The notes beneath the pieces were generated by a model that worked only from the letters and a program-made list of their open reading frames with translations, made no database searches and had not been told where the DNA came from. From JBMDXK01 sp048594375 (lineage in GTDB: Bacteria > Pseudomonadota > Alphaproteobacteria > Rhizobiales > Methylopilaceae), in NCBI GenBank assembly GCA_048594375.1, contig JBMDXK010000023.1, positions 62,001 through 126,000 on the forward strand: 64,000 nucleotides of DNA, in the 5' to 3' direction. Numbering within the stretch: position 1 is the first letter of the stretch; every line of letters begins with the position of its first letter. This document shows positions 53,146 to 62,088 of the stretch, piece by piece. A program made the translations under genes and the position numbers.

Positions 53146-54156
53146 AGAAAGACTGGCTTCTTCCAGCGCGGGCAACATGCGCTCGGTTGCCTCAGCGCCC
53201 AGAGCAATGGCCTCTTCTGCGCGGTGGAACTCGAACAGGCCGATTTTTCCTGCCCGTGGCGTAATGGCAATATCGGGTGGATCACCGGCAAGGCGTGCGC
53301 GGGCAATCCGGTCTTGTGTCACGTTGAAGGCCTCAATCATGATGGTGGGAATCCCCGGCGGCCCTCCGCTGTTGCGGTCTTTGATACGTCCTTTCAGGAA
53401 AGAGCGCGCCGAGCCCAAGCGGGATTGCTGGCGCTGTTCCTGCCAGAGCGTGAAGCCGCTTTCATCTTCTTCATTGGTGCCGTGGCTGGGAACCACAGCG
53501 CCGCGCCCGTAAATATCCGCTTGCAGGTTTACCGCTACCACCAGATGCGCACCCAACGCGCGAGCGGTTGAAACAGGTACAGGATTGACCAACGCACCAT
53601 CCATGAGCCAGCGCCCACCAATGCGCACCGGCTGAAAAATGCCGGGCAGCGCGTAAGAAGCGCGGATGGCTTCGGTGAGCCGACCATGGGTAAGCCAGAC
53701 TTCATGGCCGGAGCCAATTTCCGTCGCTATGGCCGCAAACCGTAATGGCAAATCTTCAATCATGATTTCACCAATATCGTTGGTGAGAATCTGGCGCAGC
53801 CGGTTGCCGGTTATCAGACCCGCGCCGCCAAAACTGATGTCCAGCAGCGAAAACACCCGCCGTTTGGTGAGGCTGCGCGCCCATTCTTCCAGCATATCCA
53901 GCTTGCCAGCAGCATAACACCCGCCCACCACAGCGCCGATGGAAGTGCCAGCGATCACATCAATTTCATACCCCGCTGCCAGCAGCGTGCGGATAACGCC
54001 AATATGCGCCCAGCCACGCGCTGCGCCACCGCCCAGCGCCAGAGCCACACGCCCCTTGGAAGGCTCGTGCGGTGCAGGCACCGTCTCTTCTAATTCCTGA
54101 TTCGCAGAGCTATTGGCAGTATCGTCTCTTCCACGCAGCCCAATTCTCTCGAACAT
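53137..54156 (-). CDS. patatin-like phospholipase (RssA/NTE type)
   Basis: A 339-residue protein. The oxyanion motif is LGGGAARGWAHIG, the nucleophile is in GTSIG near residue 76, and the Asp of the dyad is in LMDGALVNP. The ATG at 54156 follows AAGGATG with good spacing; the frame is open 18 codons upstream. Its last 9 bases overlap the rhomboid gene. Likely lipid hydrolase; no signal peptide. Confidence 0.92.
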   Translation of the reverse strand: MFERIGLRGRDDTANSSANQELEETVPAPHEPSKGRVALALGGGAARGWAHIGVIRTLLAAGYEIDVIAGTSIGAVVGGCYAAGKLDMLEEWARSLTKRRVFSLLDISFGGAGLITGNRLRQILTNDIGEIMIEDLPLRFAAIATEIGSGHEVWLTHGRLTEAIRASYALPGIFQPVRIGGRWLMDGALVNPVPVSTARALGAHLVVAVNLQADIYGRGAVVPSHGTNEEDESGFTLWQEQRQQSRLGSARSFLKGRIKDRNSGGPPGIPTIMIEAFNVTQDRIARARLAGDPPDIAITPRAGKIGLFEFHRAEEAIALGAEATERMLPALEEASLSLG

Positions 54157-54410
54157 CCAAACATCCTTTAAAGCACTTATCCTTTTCAAAACGAAAGGGA
54201 TAAAAAACACGTTACCGGAACCATTTTAAGGTCTTTAAAGGCGGCAATACGGCAGCCTTTGTTTCCCGATAACAGTATGCATTCTAGGGCATTTGTTTTC
54301 ACGAGGAGTAAACAAACCGCCTGTGCGAACAATCCTGTTGGCAAGGTTTTGCTAACCCTGTTTCAAGGCATTGCTCTATGCGTTCGCTCCAGAAGGCTGT
54401 GGCTCAACAT

Positions 54411-55019
54411 TCAGGTTTTGGGGCGCTCCAGCGTGAACATCTCACGGGTGACCGCGTAATCCATATAACCGCAACGGGTAATGATTTCTGCGGCTGCCGT
54501 ATCAAACCGGCCATTGTTCAGGAATGCTTCATCCATATGCACCGCCACCACCTGACCCAATACCAGAAAGGAGTCCGTGCCTTTGCCGTCAAGATCATGC
54601 AACTCCCGAATATTCAGCACTTTGCACTCCAAAGCCGCCGGTGAACGGGCGACACGGGGCGCTTTCACAATCCGGCTCGGCGCCGTTTCAAGGCCGGTTA
54701 ACTCAAATTCATTGATGGCGACTGGCACCGGAGCCGAAGAAAGGTTCACCGCATCTTTCAGCGCAAAAGTTGCAACATTCACCACAAACTCGCCGGTTTT
54801 CTCCGCATTCGCCACGCTGTGCTTAAAGCCGGAACTGGAAAATGCCACTATAGGCGGCTCACCGCACACCATATTGAAAAAACTGTAAGGTGCCAGATTG
54901 GGCTGACCTTCTGCGTTGACTGTGGAAATCCAGCCAATAGGGCGGGGAGCAACAATCGCTTTTATCGGATCGTGCGGGAGAGTGTGACCGCGGGCTGTTT
55001 CATAAAAATAAAGAGACAT
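54411..55019 (-). CDS. flavin reductase family protein
   Basis: A 202-residue FMN-binding split-barrel protein: LPHDPIKAIVAPRPIGWIST near the start, NLAPYSFFNMV and FVVNVAT. Related proteins reduce flavin or partner monooxygenases. Starts at 55019 (MSLYFYE) or 55058 (MQNHSLN) are both possible, without a good ribosome binding site. Confidence 0.9.
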   Translation of the reverse strand: MSLYFYETARGHTLPHDPIKAIVAPRPIGWISTVNAEGQPNLAPYSFFNMVCGEPPIVAFSSSGFKHSVANAEKTGEFVVNVATFALKDAVNLSSAPVPVAINEFELTGLETAPSRIVKAPRVARSPAALECKVLNIRELHDLDGKGTDSFLVLGQVVAVHMDEAFLNNGRFDTAAAEIITRCGYMDYAVTREMFTLERPKT

Positions 55020-55227
55020 GTGCTGTGCCAATCGTGCATTAAGAGAATGGTTCTGCATCCGCAGGGGTGCGGCAGCAGCGTTGTTCAGACGCCATTCCAG
55101 AAAAGTTTATAGCCTTTGTTTCTGAAACAACTTAAAATCAGGAATCTGTAGCATTTTTGGTGTTCCGCTATTAAAAACGTTACAAGCAGAGAAACCCTAT
55201 AACCCACGACATGTAAAATGATGATCT

Positions 55228-55305
55228 GTCTCAGGCTATAAGTCTTTGTTTTATTGCAGAGTTTCATCCAATGAAATAATCATTTTACTGAAACTCCGCT
55301 CTATC
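55228..55305. repeat. short dispersed element with GAGTTTCA...TGAAACTC hairpin
   Basis: The stretch TTTGTTTTATTGCAGAGTTT with the following CCAAT and TTTTA motifs is shared with 18525-18590, though the hairpin sequences differ. Lies upstream of the exported protein gene. Confidence 0.45.
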
Positions 55306-55408
55306 CTAAAGAGAGGCGGGTGCGCGGTAAAGCGCCATAATACGGTCTTGAATAAGCAATAAGTGGTGTGTGCATGTACGGTTCAAAAACAATAAAGGCA
55401 ATCGGGTT

Positions 55409-56305
55409 ATGTTAAGGCAAGGAATTATCGCGCTGCTTGCGCTGGGTCTTTTCGCCCATGGTCATGCGGGTGCGCAGGAAACACCGCCGCCGCCTGCTGC
55501 GTCGTTCAACTCTGACCTGCCGCCCGTCAGCCCCGCCGCGCCTTCCAAAACCGTTCTGGCGCTCACCGCCGGTTTCGGGGAAAAACTCCCCCTCATCGAA
55601 CGCGGTGTAAAATGGCGCGTCTTTTCCGATCAATCCGACCTGTTCGGCAATTATGCCCTTGTAGCCGAATCCGACGATGCCAAGCTTTTCCTCACACTCG
55701 ATCCGGGGGGCTATATTGTTCATGTAACCTATGGCCTGACCAGCACCACACGCCATATCATCCTTGGCAACACTGCGCTTGCCGAACGGATCAATCTGGA
55801 AGTGGGTGCGCTGCGGCTGACGGGCATGGTCGGCGATGTGGAAATCTCACAAAACGAACTGGAATTTGAAGTCTCCCGCCTGGAAGAAAATGGCGAACAG
55901 ATTGTCGCCGACAATATCCAGCCACAACAAATTGTGCGCCTTGAAGCCGGAACCTACCAAATCACCTCCATCTATGGCAAAGCCAACGCCCGCGTGGTTT
56001 CTGAAGTGGTGGTTCAGCCCGGAAAACTGATTGAAGCAACAGTGCATCACAAAGCCGGACGGGTGAATCTGAAGCTGGGTGAGGATGCTCCCACTGGCGA
56101 TATTGTCTGGTCCATCCTGACGCCGGGCGGCGATACCGTCAGTGAAGATACACTCGGCAGCAGCGTTGTGCTGGCCGCCGGAGATTATACCGCTCTGGCG
56201 CGGGTGGATGGCAAAAACTTCCAAAAAGATTTCAGCATTGTTGCCGGTGAAGAACAAGACATTATCGTTGACGCACAAACACCCTCACGCGGGGGAGAAG
56301 AATAA
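55409..56305 (+). CDS. exported protein of unknown function
   Basis: A 298-residue protein with a signal peptide (MLRQGIIALLALGLFAHGHAGAQ). The mature part appears all-beta, with repeated segments of the type L-x-x-G-x-Y-x-(V/I) (LDPGGYIVHVTYG, LEAGTYQITSIYG, LAAGDYTALARVDG). Several PEGA-like or Ig-like barrels are likely. No catalytic motif seen. The frame is open from 55370. Confidence 0.75.
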   Translation: MLRQGIIALLALGLFAHGHAGAQETPPPPAASFNSDLPPVSPAAPSKTVLALTAGFGEKLPLIERGVKWRVFSDQSDLFGNYALVAESDDAKLFLTLDPGGYIVHVTYGLTSTTRHIILGNTALAERINLEVGALRLTGMVGDVEISQNELEFEVSRLEENGEQIVADNIQPQQIVRLEAGTYQITSIYGKANARVVSEVVVQPGKLIEATVHHKAGRVNLKLGEDAPTGDIVWSILTPGGDTVSEDTLGSSVVLAAGDYTALARVDGKNFQKDFSIVAGEEQDIIVDAQTPSRGGEE

Positions 56306-56535
56306 CACAGTCCGCTCTTCAAACGAACGCATCATCTTTTTTACAGGCTACTGTGCTTGCCCCAAGCCAAGATTAAAAGATAACGTTCACACGGCGGCAT
56401 AAAACTTTACATTCCTTTTCCAAATTAACATGGTGGAATAATCTACCCTAAATCAATATTTTACCGCCGGTTTTTATCAGAAAATCAGCCGACTTTTTTA
56501 AAAAAAACAGCCGTTGCATTGGGGGAATTGACATC
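56306..56535. other. gap upstream of the CitE-like gene
   Basis: 230 bases with no gene; AT-rich near 56400-56510. Confidence 0.3.
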
Positions 56536-57243
56536 ATGGATGCTTTTTTACGGATTCCTGCCACCCATCCGCTCGGCGTGCATGATGCCCTTGCTGCCAA
56601 CGCTCAAGCCTGTGTGCTGGATATTGCCAGCGTGGAGGACGATGCTCTTGCGCTTGCCCGCAAAGCGATTATCCAGACACTTTATCCTCTGCGGCCTGTG
56701 CTTGCCGCTGCAATGCCACTCTATCTGCAAGTGCATCCCCTAAGCCACCCCGCGCATTTTGATGATCTGGTGTGTGCTGCGGTTCTGCGCGCCGATGGCA
56801 TTGTACTGCCCGATTGCAAAAACGGTATGGATGTTACGCAACTGGCAGCGCGGCTGAGTGTTATCGAAGTAGAGCAGGGGATACCGCTCGGCTCAACCCG
56901 CATTCTGGCGGAAGTGGCACACATTCCCCTGCAAGGAAGTGGCGTTGATGATTATATAGGACGCAGTGCGCGCCTCACCGCCCTGATGGTTGCACCCACG
57001 CTAACCCGCAAAAGCACTTCCCTGCCGCTCATGACCTGGCAAATGATGCGCATGATGACACTGCTCGCCGGAAATGCCGCCGGTCTGCCGGTTATCGATG
57101 CCGCAAGCAGCGGCGATGCACCCGCTTACCACCATGCTTGCATTGAGGCTGCCGAAGAAGGATTTAGCGGCAAAATTGCAGTGGAAACCCAGCACATCAC
57201 ACTTATTCAATCCAGCGGCAACGAAGTCATGCCAGCAGAATAA
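56536..57243 (+). CDS. degenerate CitE-like (HpcH/HpaI fold) protein
   Basis: A 235-residue protein resembling the citrate lyase beta-subunit/aldolase fold. A core strand ACVLDIASVEDDALALARKA stands where CitE has LDLED. ADGIVLPDCKNGMDVTQLAA matches the usual G(I/V)V(L/V)PK motif, with Asp in place of Lys. The metal-binding Glu-Asp residues are not conserved. The fold is likely kept but ordinary lyase chemistry is doubtful. Confidence 0.65.
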   Translation: MDAFLRIPATHPLGVHDALAANAQACVLDIASVEDDALALARKAIIQTLYPLRPVLAAAMPLYLQVHPLSHPAHFDDLVCAAVLRADGIVLPDCKNGMDVTQLAARLSVIEVEQGIPLGSTRILAEVAHIPLQGSGVDDYIGRSARLTALMVAPTLTRKSTSLPLMTWQMMRMMTLLAGNAAGLPVIDAASSGDAPAYHHACIEAAEEGFSGKIAVETQHITLIQSSGNEVMPAE

Positions 57244-57439
57244 CACAGGGTTCCCCCTCGGCTCCTTAAAACAATGATTTTACTAAAGCTTTATCAAACA
57301 CATCTGATTGCAGATGCCGCCCATAATATCGGCATTGAAGTGCATGTTTTGTTGCAGTAAAACACCCGCACAACCCTTTGCGCTTTTCACGCGAATCAAA
57401 CCAAAGCCGTTCTTGCCTCATTCATAAGGTCTTTTATCC

Positions 57440-57742
57440 ATGAGAAAATATGCTGTTCTTGCTGCTCTGTGCGGGTTCGGAATGCTGGGTGCATCGCTCG
57501 CCCTCGCACAGGAAACACTCTCCTCCGATCAGGTGCGCACCCGCATCATGGACAGCTGTATGCTCGCCCTCTCACGCGAAGTACCCCACACCACACCAAC
57601 CTATCCCGCCTGCCAATGCTACGCCACAGGTCTAATAAAAGTCATGGAACAAAAGGATTTTGTTGCTTACGCCCGTACCCAGCAGGTGCCATCACGCCTT
57701 ACTCCTCAAGCCAAAGACATCTACACCCGTTGCAGAGGTTGA
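57440..57742 (+). CDS. small exported protein
   Basis: A 100-residue protein with a signal peptide (1-23, ending SLALAQ). The mature part has a Cys pattern DSCMLAL, ACQCYA and RCRG, possibly forming disulphides. The CQCYATGL segment recurs in small alphaproteobacterial periplasmic proteins, but I know no function. The stop codon overlaps the first bases of a palindromic element. Confidence 0.75.
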   Translation: MRKYAVLAALCGFGMLGASLALAQETLSSDQVRTRIMDSCMLALSREVPHTTPTYPACQCYATGLIKVMEQKDFVAYARTQQVPSRLTPQAKDIYTRCRG

Positions 57743-57861
57743 ATGCTACTGGGGTGGGTGACGAGCACGAGGCTGTTTGCGCTCCGCTGCTCACGTACAG
57801 GAAGTACGCTGCGCTGCGGTGCTCACCATCCCCGCACTCTTCCCCGCACCCCAGCGCATTC
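57741..57861. repeat. palindromic intergenic element, copy C
   Basis: Left arm GAATGCTACTGGGGTGGGTG and right arm CACCCCAGCGCATTC; inner hairpin CGTACAGGAAGTACG. The first base pair of the element lies within the TGA stop of the preceding gene. Confidence 0.85.
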
Positions 57862-57873
57862 GAGGGGGAGTTC

Positions 57874-57989
57874 TGAGGGATGGGTGACGAGCGGAAGGCT
57901 GTTTATGCCGGGGCTGCTCACGTACCTTAAGTACGCTGCGCTGCAGTGCTCACCATCCCCGCACTATTCCCCGCACCCCAGCGCATTCA
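57874..57989. repeat. palindromic intergenic element, copy D
   Basis: Directly follows copy C: GGGATGGGTGACGAGCGG on the left, CACCCCAGCGCATTC on the right, inner CACGTACCTTAAGTACGCTG. The left GAATGC is lost. Confidence 0.8.
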
Positions 57990-57997
57990 AGAGGAAG

Positions 57998-58045
57998 TTC
58001 TGAGGGGGGGTGACAAGCACGAGGCTGTTTATGCCGGGCTTGTGG
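57998..58045. repeat. truncated palindromic element after copy D
   Basis: GGGGGGGTGACAAGCACGAG and GCTGTTTATGCCGGG match the left half of copies C and D; the right half is missing. Confidence 0.65.
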
Positions 58046-58061
58046 TGTATTTTATTGAAAA

Positions 58062-58742
58062 TCAGGGGAGATGGGTTTCTACAAGTGGGGAAATCAAAGG
58101 TTTTGCGGTGAGTTCACGCAGGTTTTGAGCGTAAACAACGCGGCCGTTTTCCAGCCATGCCTGTTTGGAGGCAAACAGCGCCAGTGCCGCAGGATACAGC
58201 GTGTGTTCTGCTTTCAGCACCCGTTCACCCAATATTTCAGGCGTGTCATGGCACAGAACCGGCACCGCCGCCTGCGCAATGATGGGGCCTGCGTCCATTT
58301 CCGGTGTGACCACATGAATGGTGCAGCCATGCACTTTTACGCCCGCTTCCAACGCCTGTGCATGGGAATGCAAGCCCTTGAACAGCGGCAGCAGGGAAGG
58401 GTGGATATTCAAAATCCTGCCTTCCCATTGTTCCACAAACCACGGGGTGAGCAAACGCATGAAACCGGCAAGGCACACCAGCTCCACATTCAGCGCTTTA
58501 AGCTGCGCATCCATTTCACGATCAAACGCTTCACGCCCCTGAAACTCTTTATGATCGACAACCCGCGTTTCAATATCGTTGACGTGCGCAAATTCCAGCC
58601 CACCCGCATCCGGGCGGTTAGACAGAATTGCCACAATTTCCGCGGGAAAATCAGGATGCTTCGCCGCTTCAACCAGTGACATCATGTTGCTGCCACGGCC
58701 AGAAATCAAAATCGCTACGCGGGTTTTGGATGCTGTGTTCAT
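58062..58742 (-). CDS. purN: phosphoribosylglycinamide formyltransferase
   Basis: Transfers formyl from 10-formyl-THF to GAR in purine synthesis. 226 residues. Nucleotide loop LISGRGSNM near the start; catalytic Asn-His-Asp in NIHPSLLP and PEMDAGPII. Twelve bases downstream of purM, likely co-transcribed. Confidence 0.96.
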   Translation of the reverse strand: MNTASKTRVAILISGRGSNMMSLVEAAKHPDFPAEIVAILSNRPDAGGLEFAHVNDIETRVVDHKEFQGREAFDREMDAQLKALNVELVCLAGFMRLLTPWFVEQWEGRILNIHPSLLPLFKGLHSHAQALEAGVKVHGCTIHVVTPEMDAGPIIAQAAVPVLCHDTPEILGERVLKAEHTLYPAALALFASKQAWLENGRVVYAQNLRELTAKPLISPLVETHLP

Positions 58743-58754
58743 GAAGGCTGATCC

Positions 58755-59834
58755 TTAGAATGCCAGATCCAGAGTGCCGGTAAGGTGCAGACGCTCTGCG
58801 CTTTCACCGCGGCGCTCTATCAGCTGCCCCAACACAATCGCCTTTTCGCCTTCTTTATTGAAGGCTTTGACCACTTTATCCGCATCTTCGGCTGCAACCG
58901 CCGCCACCATGCCAATACCGCAGTTAAACGTGCGGAGCATTTCCAGCGGTTCCACGTTTCCGGTCTGGGCAAGCCAGCGGAACACCGGCAGAGCATCAAC
59001 CTTATCCAGATCCAGCTCAATATCCAGATTATCCGGCAGAACGCGCGGAATGTTATCCGGAAAACCGCCGCCGGTAATATGCACCAGCGCCTTGATGGCC
59101 TGTGTGGCGCGCAATACCGCCAGCACCGGACGCACATACAGCCGCGTAGGAACCAGCAAAGCACGCCCCAGAGAAGTGGACGGCTGGAAGGGCGCCGCAT
59201 CATCCCACGATAAACCGGAATGCTCCACAATCCGCCGCACCAGCGAATAGCCATTGGAATGAATGCCCGATGACGGCAGACCAATGAGAACATCGCCAGC
59301 TTTCACATCCTTGCGAGGCAAAATCTGATCCCGCTCGACCGCACCCACTGCAAAACCCGCCAGATCATAATGACCATCCGCATACATGCCCGGCATTTCA
59401 GCGGTTTCACCGCCAATCAAGGCGCAGCCAGCCTCAAAGCAACCCGTTGCAATACCTTTGATAATGCTGGTTGCATCGCCGGTGGACAAACGTCCGCACG
59501 CAAAATAATCCAAAAAGAACAACGGCTCCGCGCCCTGCACAATCAAATCATTCACCGACATGGCCACCAGATCAATCCCGATCGTGTCATGCACCCCCGT
59601 GGCAATGGCAATCTTCAACTTGGTGCCAACACCATCCGTTGCCGCAACCAGCACCGGATCCTTAAAGCCTGTGGCTTTCAGATCAAACAAGCCGCCAAAG
59701 CCGCCGATTTCCGCATTCGCCCCCGAACGGCGCGTGGCGCGTACAAGCGGTTTAATGGCATCAACCAAAGCATTGCCAGCATCAATATCAACGCCAGCAT
59801 CGCGGTAGGTCATTCCCTTGTTTGATCCGGTCAT
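58755..59834 (-). CDS. purM: phosphoribosylformylglycinamidine cyclo-ligase
   Basis: AIR synthetase of the purine pathway. 359 residues of the AIRS/PurL fold: YRDAGVDIDAGNALVD near the start, GTKLKIA, GGETAEMPG and HITGGGFPDNIPR. The ATG at 59834 follows GGAGA with good spacing; the frame extends upstream. Operon with purN. Confidence 0.96.
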   Translation of the reverse strand: MTGSNKGMTYRDAGVDIDAGNALVDAIKPLVRATRRSGANAEIGGFGGLFDLKATGFKDPVLVAATDGVGTKLKIAIATGVHDTIGIDLVAMSVNDLIVQGAEPLFFLDYFACGRLSTGDATSIIKGIATGCFEAGCALIGGETAEMPGMYADGHYDLAGFAVGAVERDQILPRKDVKAGDVLIGLPSSGIHSNGYSLVRRIVEHSGLSWDDAAPFQPSTSLGRALLVPTRLYVRPVLAVLRATQAIKALVHITGGGFPDNIPRVLPDNLDIELDLDKVDALPVFRWLAQTGNVEPLEMLRTFNCGIGMVAAVAAEDADKVVKAFNKEGEKAIVLGQLIERRGESAERLHLTGTLDLAF

Positions 59835-59988
59835 GGTCAGTTCTCCACAATACTCTATGCGGCTCTTAACAATTCTCACGCCCCCTTGCAATCTTTTCTG
59901 CTCACATTGATGGAAAAGAGATGTAAAAAAGTTCAAGCCGTGCTTATCTAATAATCATTCTTGTAACTGTGTGTGAGGTATCCCAGCC

Positions 59989-60540
59989 GTGAATTTGCCC
60001 AATATCATCACTGTTTTGCGCATTTTATGCGTGCCTGTTGTGGTGTGGCTCATCAGCAGCGAAAATTATTTTGCCGCCTTCTGGTTGTTTCTGGCTGCCG
60101 GTATTTCCGACGGAATTGACGGCTATCTTGCCCGCGAATGGAATCAGCGCACCGAACTGGGCGCCTATCTCGATGCCATCGCCGATAAAGCTCTTCTGGT
60201 TTCCATCTATGTGGCGCTCGCTATGGTCAAAACCATTCCCGCCTGGCTCACCATCGCTGTCGTCTCGCGGGATGTCATGATTATCGGCGCGGTGCTGCTC
60301 TCCTGGCTCATGGATAAACCCGTCACCATCGCACCCCTGAAAATCAGCAAGCTAAACACTGTCGCCCAAATCTCCTTTGCTGCCATGGTCTTAGGCGGCT
60401 ACGGTTACGGCATCACTTTAGGCAACATGTTTATAGTGGGGACATGGCTCGTTGCAGCTTTGACCGTTGCCTCGGTGTTATTCTATTTGATTGAATGGCT
60501 GCGGCATATGTCGCTGAATACTCCTGTGGGGGGAGATTAG
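59989..60540 (+). CDS. CDP-alcohol phosphatidyltransferase (PgsA-like)
   Basis: A 183-residue membrane enzyme with about five helices. The full family motif is present: DGIDGYLAR, eight residues, G-x3-D-x3-D (ELGAYLDAIADK). GTG start with GAGGT nearby. Most likely a phosphatidylglycerophosphate synthase or related cardiolipin-pathway enzyme; pgsA elsewhere is possible. Its last codons (SLNTPVGGD) are written by the left arm of a palindromic element. Confidence 0.9.
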   Translation: MNLPNIITVLRILCVPVVVWLISSENYFAAFWLFLAAGISDGIDGYLAREWNQRTELGAYLDAIADKALLVSIYVALAMVKTIPAWLTIAVVSRDVMIIGAVLLSWLMDKPVTIAPLKISKLNTVAQISFAAMVLGGYGYGITLGNMFIVGTWLVAALTVASVLFYLIEWLRHMSLNTPVGGD

Positions 60541-60637
60541 CACTGATTTTTTTGCGCTCCGCTGCTCATGTACTTTAAGTACACTGCGCTGCGGTGCTCA
60601 ATAAACCAGCACTACTCTCCGCCCCACAGCGCATTCA
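60513..60637. repeat. palindromic intergenic element, copy E (overlaps a coding end)
   Basis: Left arm CTGAATACTCCTGTGGGGGG lies inside the end of the CDP-alcohol phosphatidyltransferase gene. Right arm CCCCACAGCGCATTCAGG; inner hairpin CATGTACTTTAAGTACACTG. Confidence 0.8.
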
Positions 60638-60651
60638 GGGGGCAGGAGTTA

Positions 60652-60765
60652 TGAAGGGGATTAGCATTGATTTTTTGCGCTCTGCTGCTCATGTACTTCG
60701 AGTACGCTCCATTTCGATGCTTACCATACCCGCACTATTCCCCGCGCCACAGCGGATTCAGGGGG
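60652..60765. repeat. palindromic intergenic element, copy F
   Basis: Second copy of the array. Inner CATGTACTTCGAGTACGCTC; right arm GCCACAGCGGATTCAGG. Confidence 0.75.
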
Positions 60766-60777
60766 GCGAATTTATTC

Positions 60778-60862
60778 TGACGGTCTGCGAACGGCAAATT
60801 TTATGTGCTCCGCTGCTCACATACTATAAGTATGCTGCGCTGCGATGCTCTAAAATTCTTGT
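60778..60862. repeat. palindromic intergenic element, copy G (partial)
   Basis: Inner hairpin CACATACTATAAGTATGCTG with flanking GTGCTCCGCTGC and GCTGCGATGCTC. Here GTAC has become ATAC on one side and GTAT on the other, so pairing is kept. Outer arms are absent. Confidence 0.7.
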
Positions 60863-61011
60863 TCTCGACTCCTCACACGAAATTCTTGAGCCAAGATGTG
60901 GAAAGAATTTTTTTGTGAAAAACGGTATTAAAGAAGAATGTAGAGCGAAACCATTATCCTTCATTACGGTTTCGCTATAAGTTTGTTTTGGCTTTTAAAT
61001 GGTGATGTTTC

Positions 61012-62088
61012 GTGAATCTGCAACGGCGTGTAATTTTCTGGATTGGTGCAATTGCTCTGTTTATCCTGTTTTTATGGATGTTCAGCGCAATTTTAATGCC
61101 GTTTGTGGCAGGGATGGCGCTTGCCTATTTCCTTGATCCGATTGCGGATCGGCTGGAAAAACTGGGCTTGAACCGCCTTGCAGCGACCTCCGTTATCTTG
61201 CTGGGATTTTTACTGTTTGTGGTAATGTCCATACTGGTTATTGTGCCTATTCTGGTGGAACAGTTTGACGGCTTCATGCAGAATTTGCCCAAATATGTGA
61301 ACGGAGTGCAGGAAATGATTGCCGGCCCCGGCCAGCAATGGGTGCGCGATCTCCTCGGCAGCCGCGCCAGCTCCATCCAGTCACAAATTGGCCCCTTGAT
61401 GTCGCAAGGGGCTTCGTGGCTCGGCTCATTCATCCCGACCATCTGGTCAGGCGGGCAGGCGCTGATTTCCGTGTTCAGCTTGCTGCTGGTAACGCCGGTT
61501 GTCGCCTTTTACATGCTGGTGGACTGGGATAAAATGCTCATCAAAATCGACACATGGCTGCCCCGCCGCAACCGCGAAACCTTGCGGCAACTGGCATCAG
61601 AAGTGGATCGGGCTGTCGCCGGTTTTATCCGCGGGCAAGCACTGGTGTGCATCATTCTGGGAACAATTTACGCTATCGGTCTGAGCATTGTCGGGCTGAA
61701 TTTCGGCCTTCTGATCGGCCTTGTTGCCGGTATTATCAGCTTTATTCCCTTTGTCGGCTCTCTGGTGGGCTTGCTGATTGCAATGGGCGTGGCGCTGGTG
61801 CAGTTTGGTACCGACTGGATTATGCTGGGTGCGGTGCTGGTGGTTTTCGGTGTCGGACAATTCATTGAAGGCAATATTCTTTCGCCCAAGCTCGTTGGCC
61901 GTTCGGTGGGACTGCATCCCGTGTGGCTGATGTTTTCCCTGTTCGCATTCGGTTATCTGATGGGCTTTTTCGGGATGATGGTGGCGGTGCCGCTTGCTGC
62001 CGCTATCGGGGTTCTGGTACGCTTTGCACTGAATAAATATCTGCAAAGCCCGTTTTATACCGGCCTTCAAGGCAAGGGGGACGCATGA
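61012..62088 (+). CDS. AI-2E family transporter (PerM-like)
   Basis: A 358-residue membrane protein with about seven helices in the PerM/TqsA pattern: an N-terminal pair, a soluble domain (QFDGFMQNLPKYV) and the C-terminal cluster with FVPFVGS-type FIPFVGSLVG. GTG start. Substrate not predictable; some relatives are cation antiporters rather than autoinducer exporters. The stop overlaps the start of hda as ATGA. Confidence 0.9.
   Translation: MNLQRRVIFWIGAIALFILFLWMFSAILMPFVAGMALAYFLDPIADRLEKLGLNRLAATSVILLGFLLFVVMSILVIVPILVEQFDGFMQNLPKYVNGVQEMIAGPGQQWVRDLLGSRASSIQSQIGPLMSQGASWLGSFIPTIWSGGQALISVFSLLLVTPVVAFYMLVDWDKMLIKIDTWLPRRNRETLRQLASEVDRAVAGFIRGQALVCIILGTIYAIGLSIVGLNFGLLIGLVAGIISFIPFVGSLVGLLIAMGVALVQFGTDWIMLGAVLVVFGVGQFIEGNILSPKLVGRSVGLHPVWLMFSLFAFGYLMGFFGMMVAVPLAAAIGVLVRFALNKYLQSPFYTGLQGKGDA

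Noticed and set aside
57741..60862. CRISPR array from regularly spaced repeats
   Set aside because: The repeats are about 120 bases long, self-complementary and without unique spacers of constant length.
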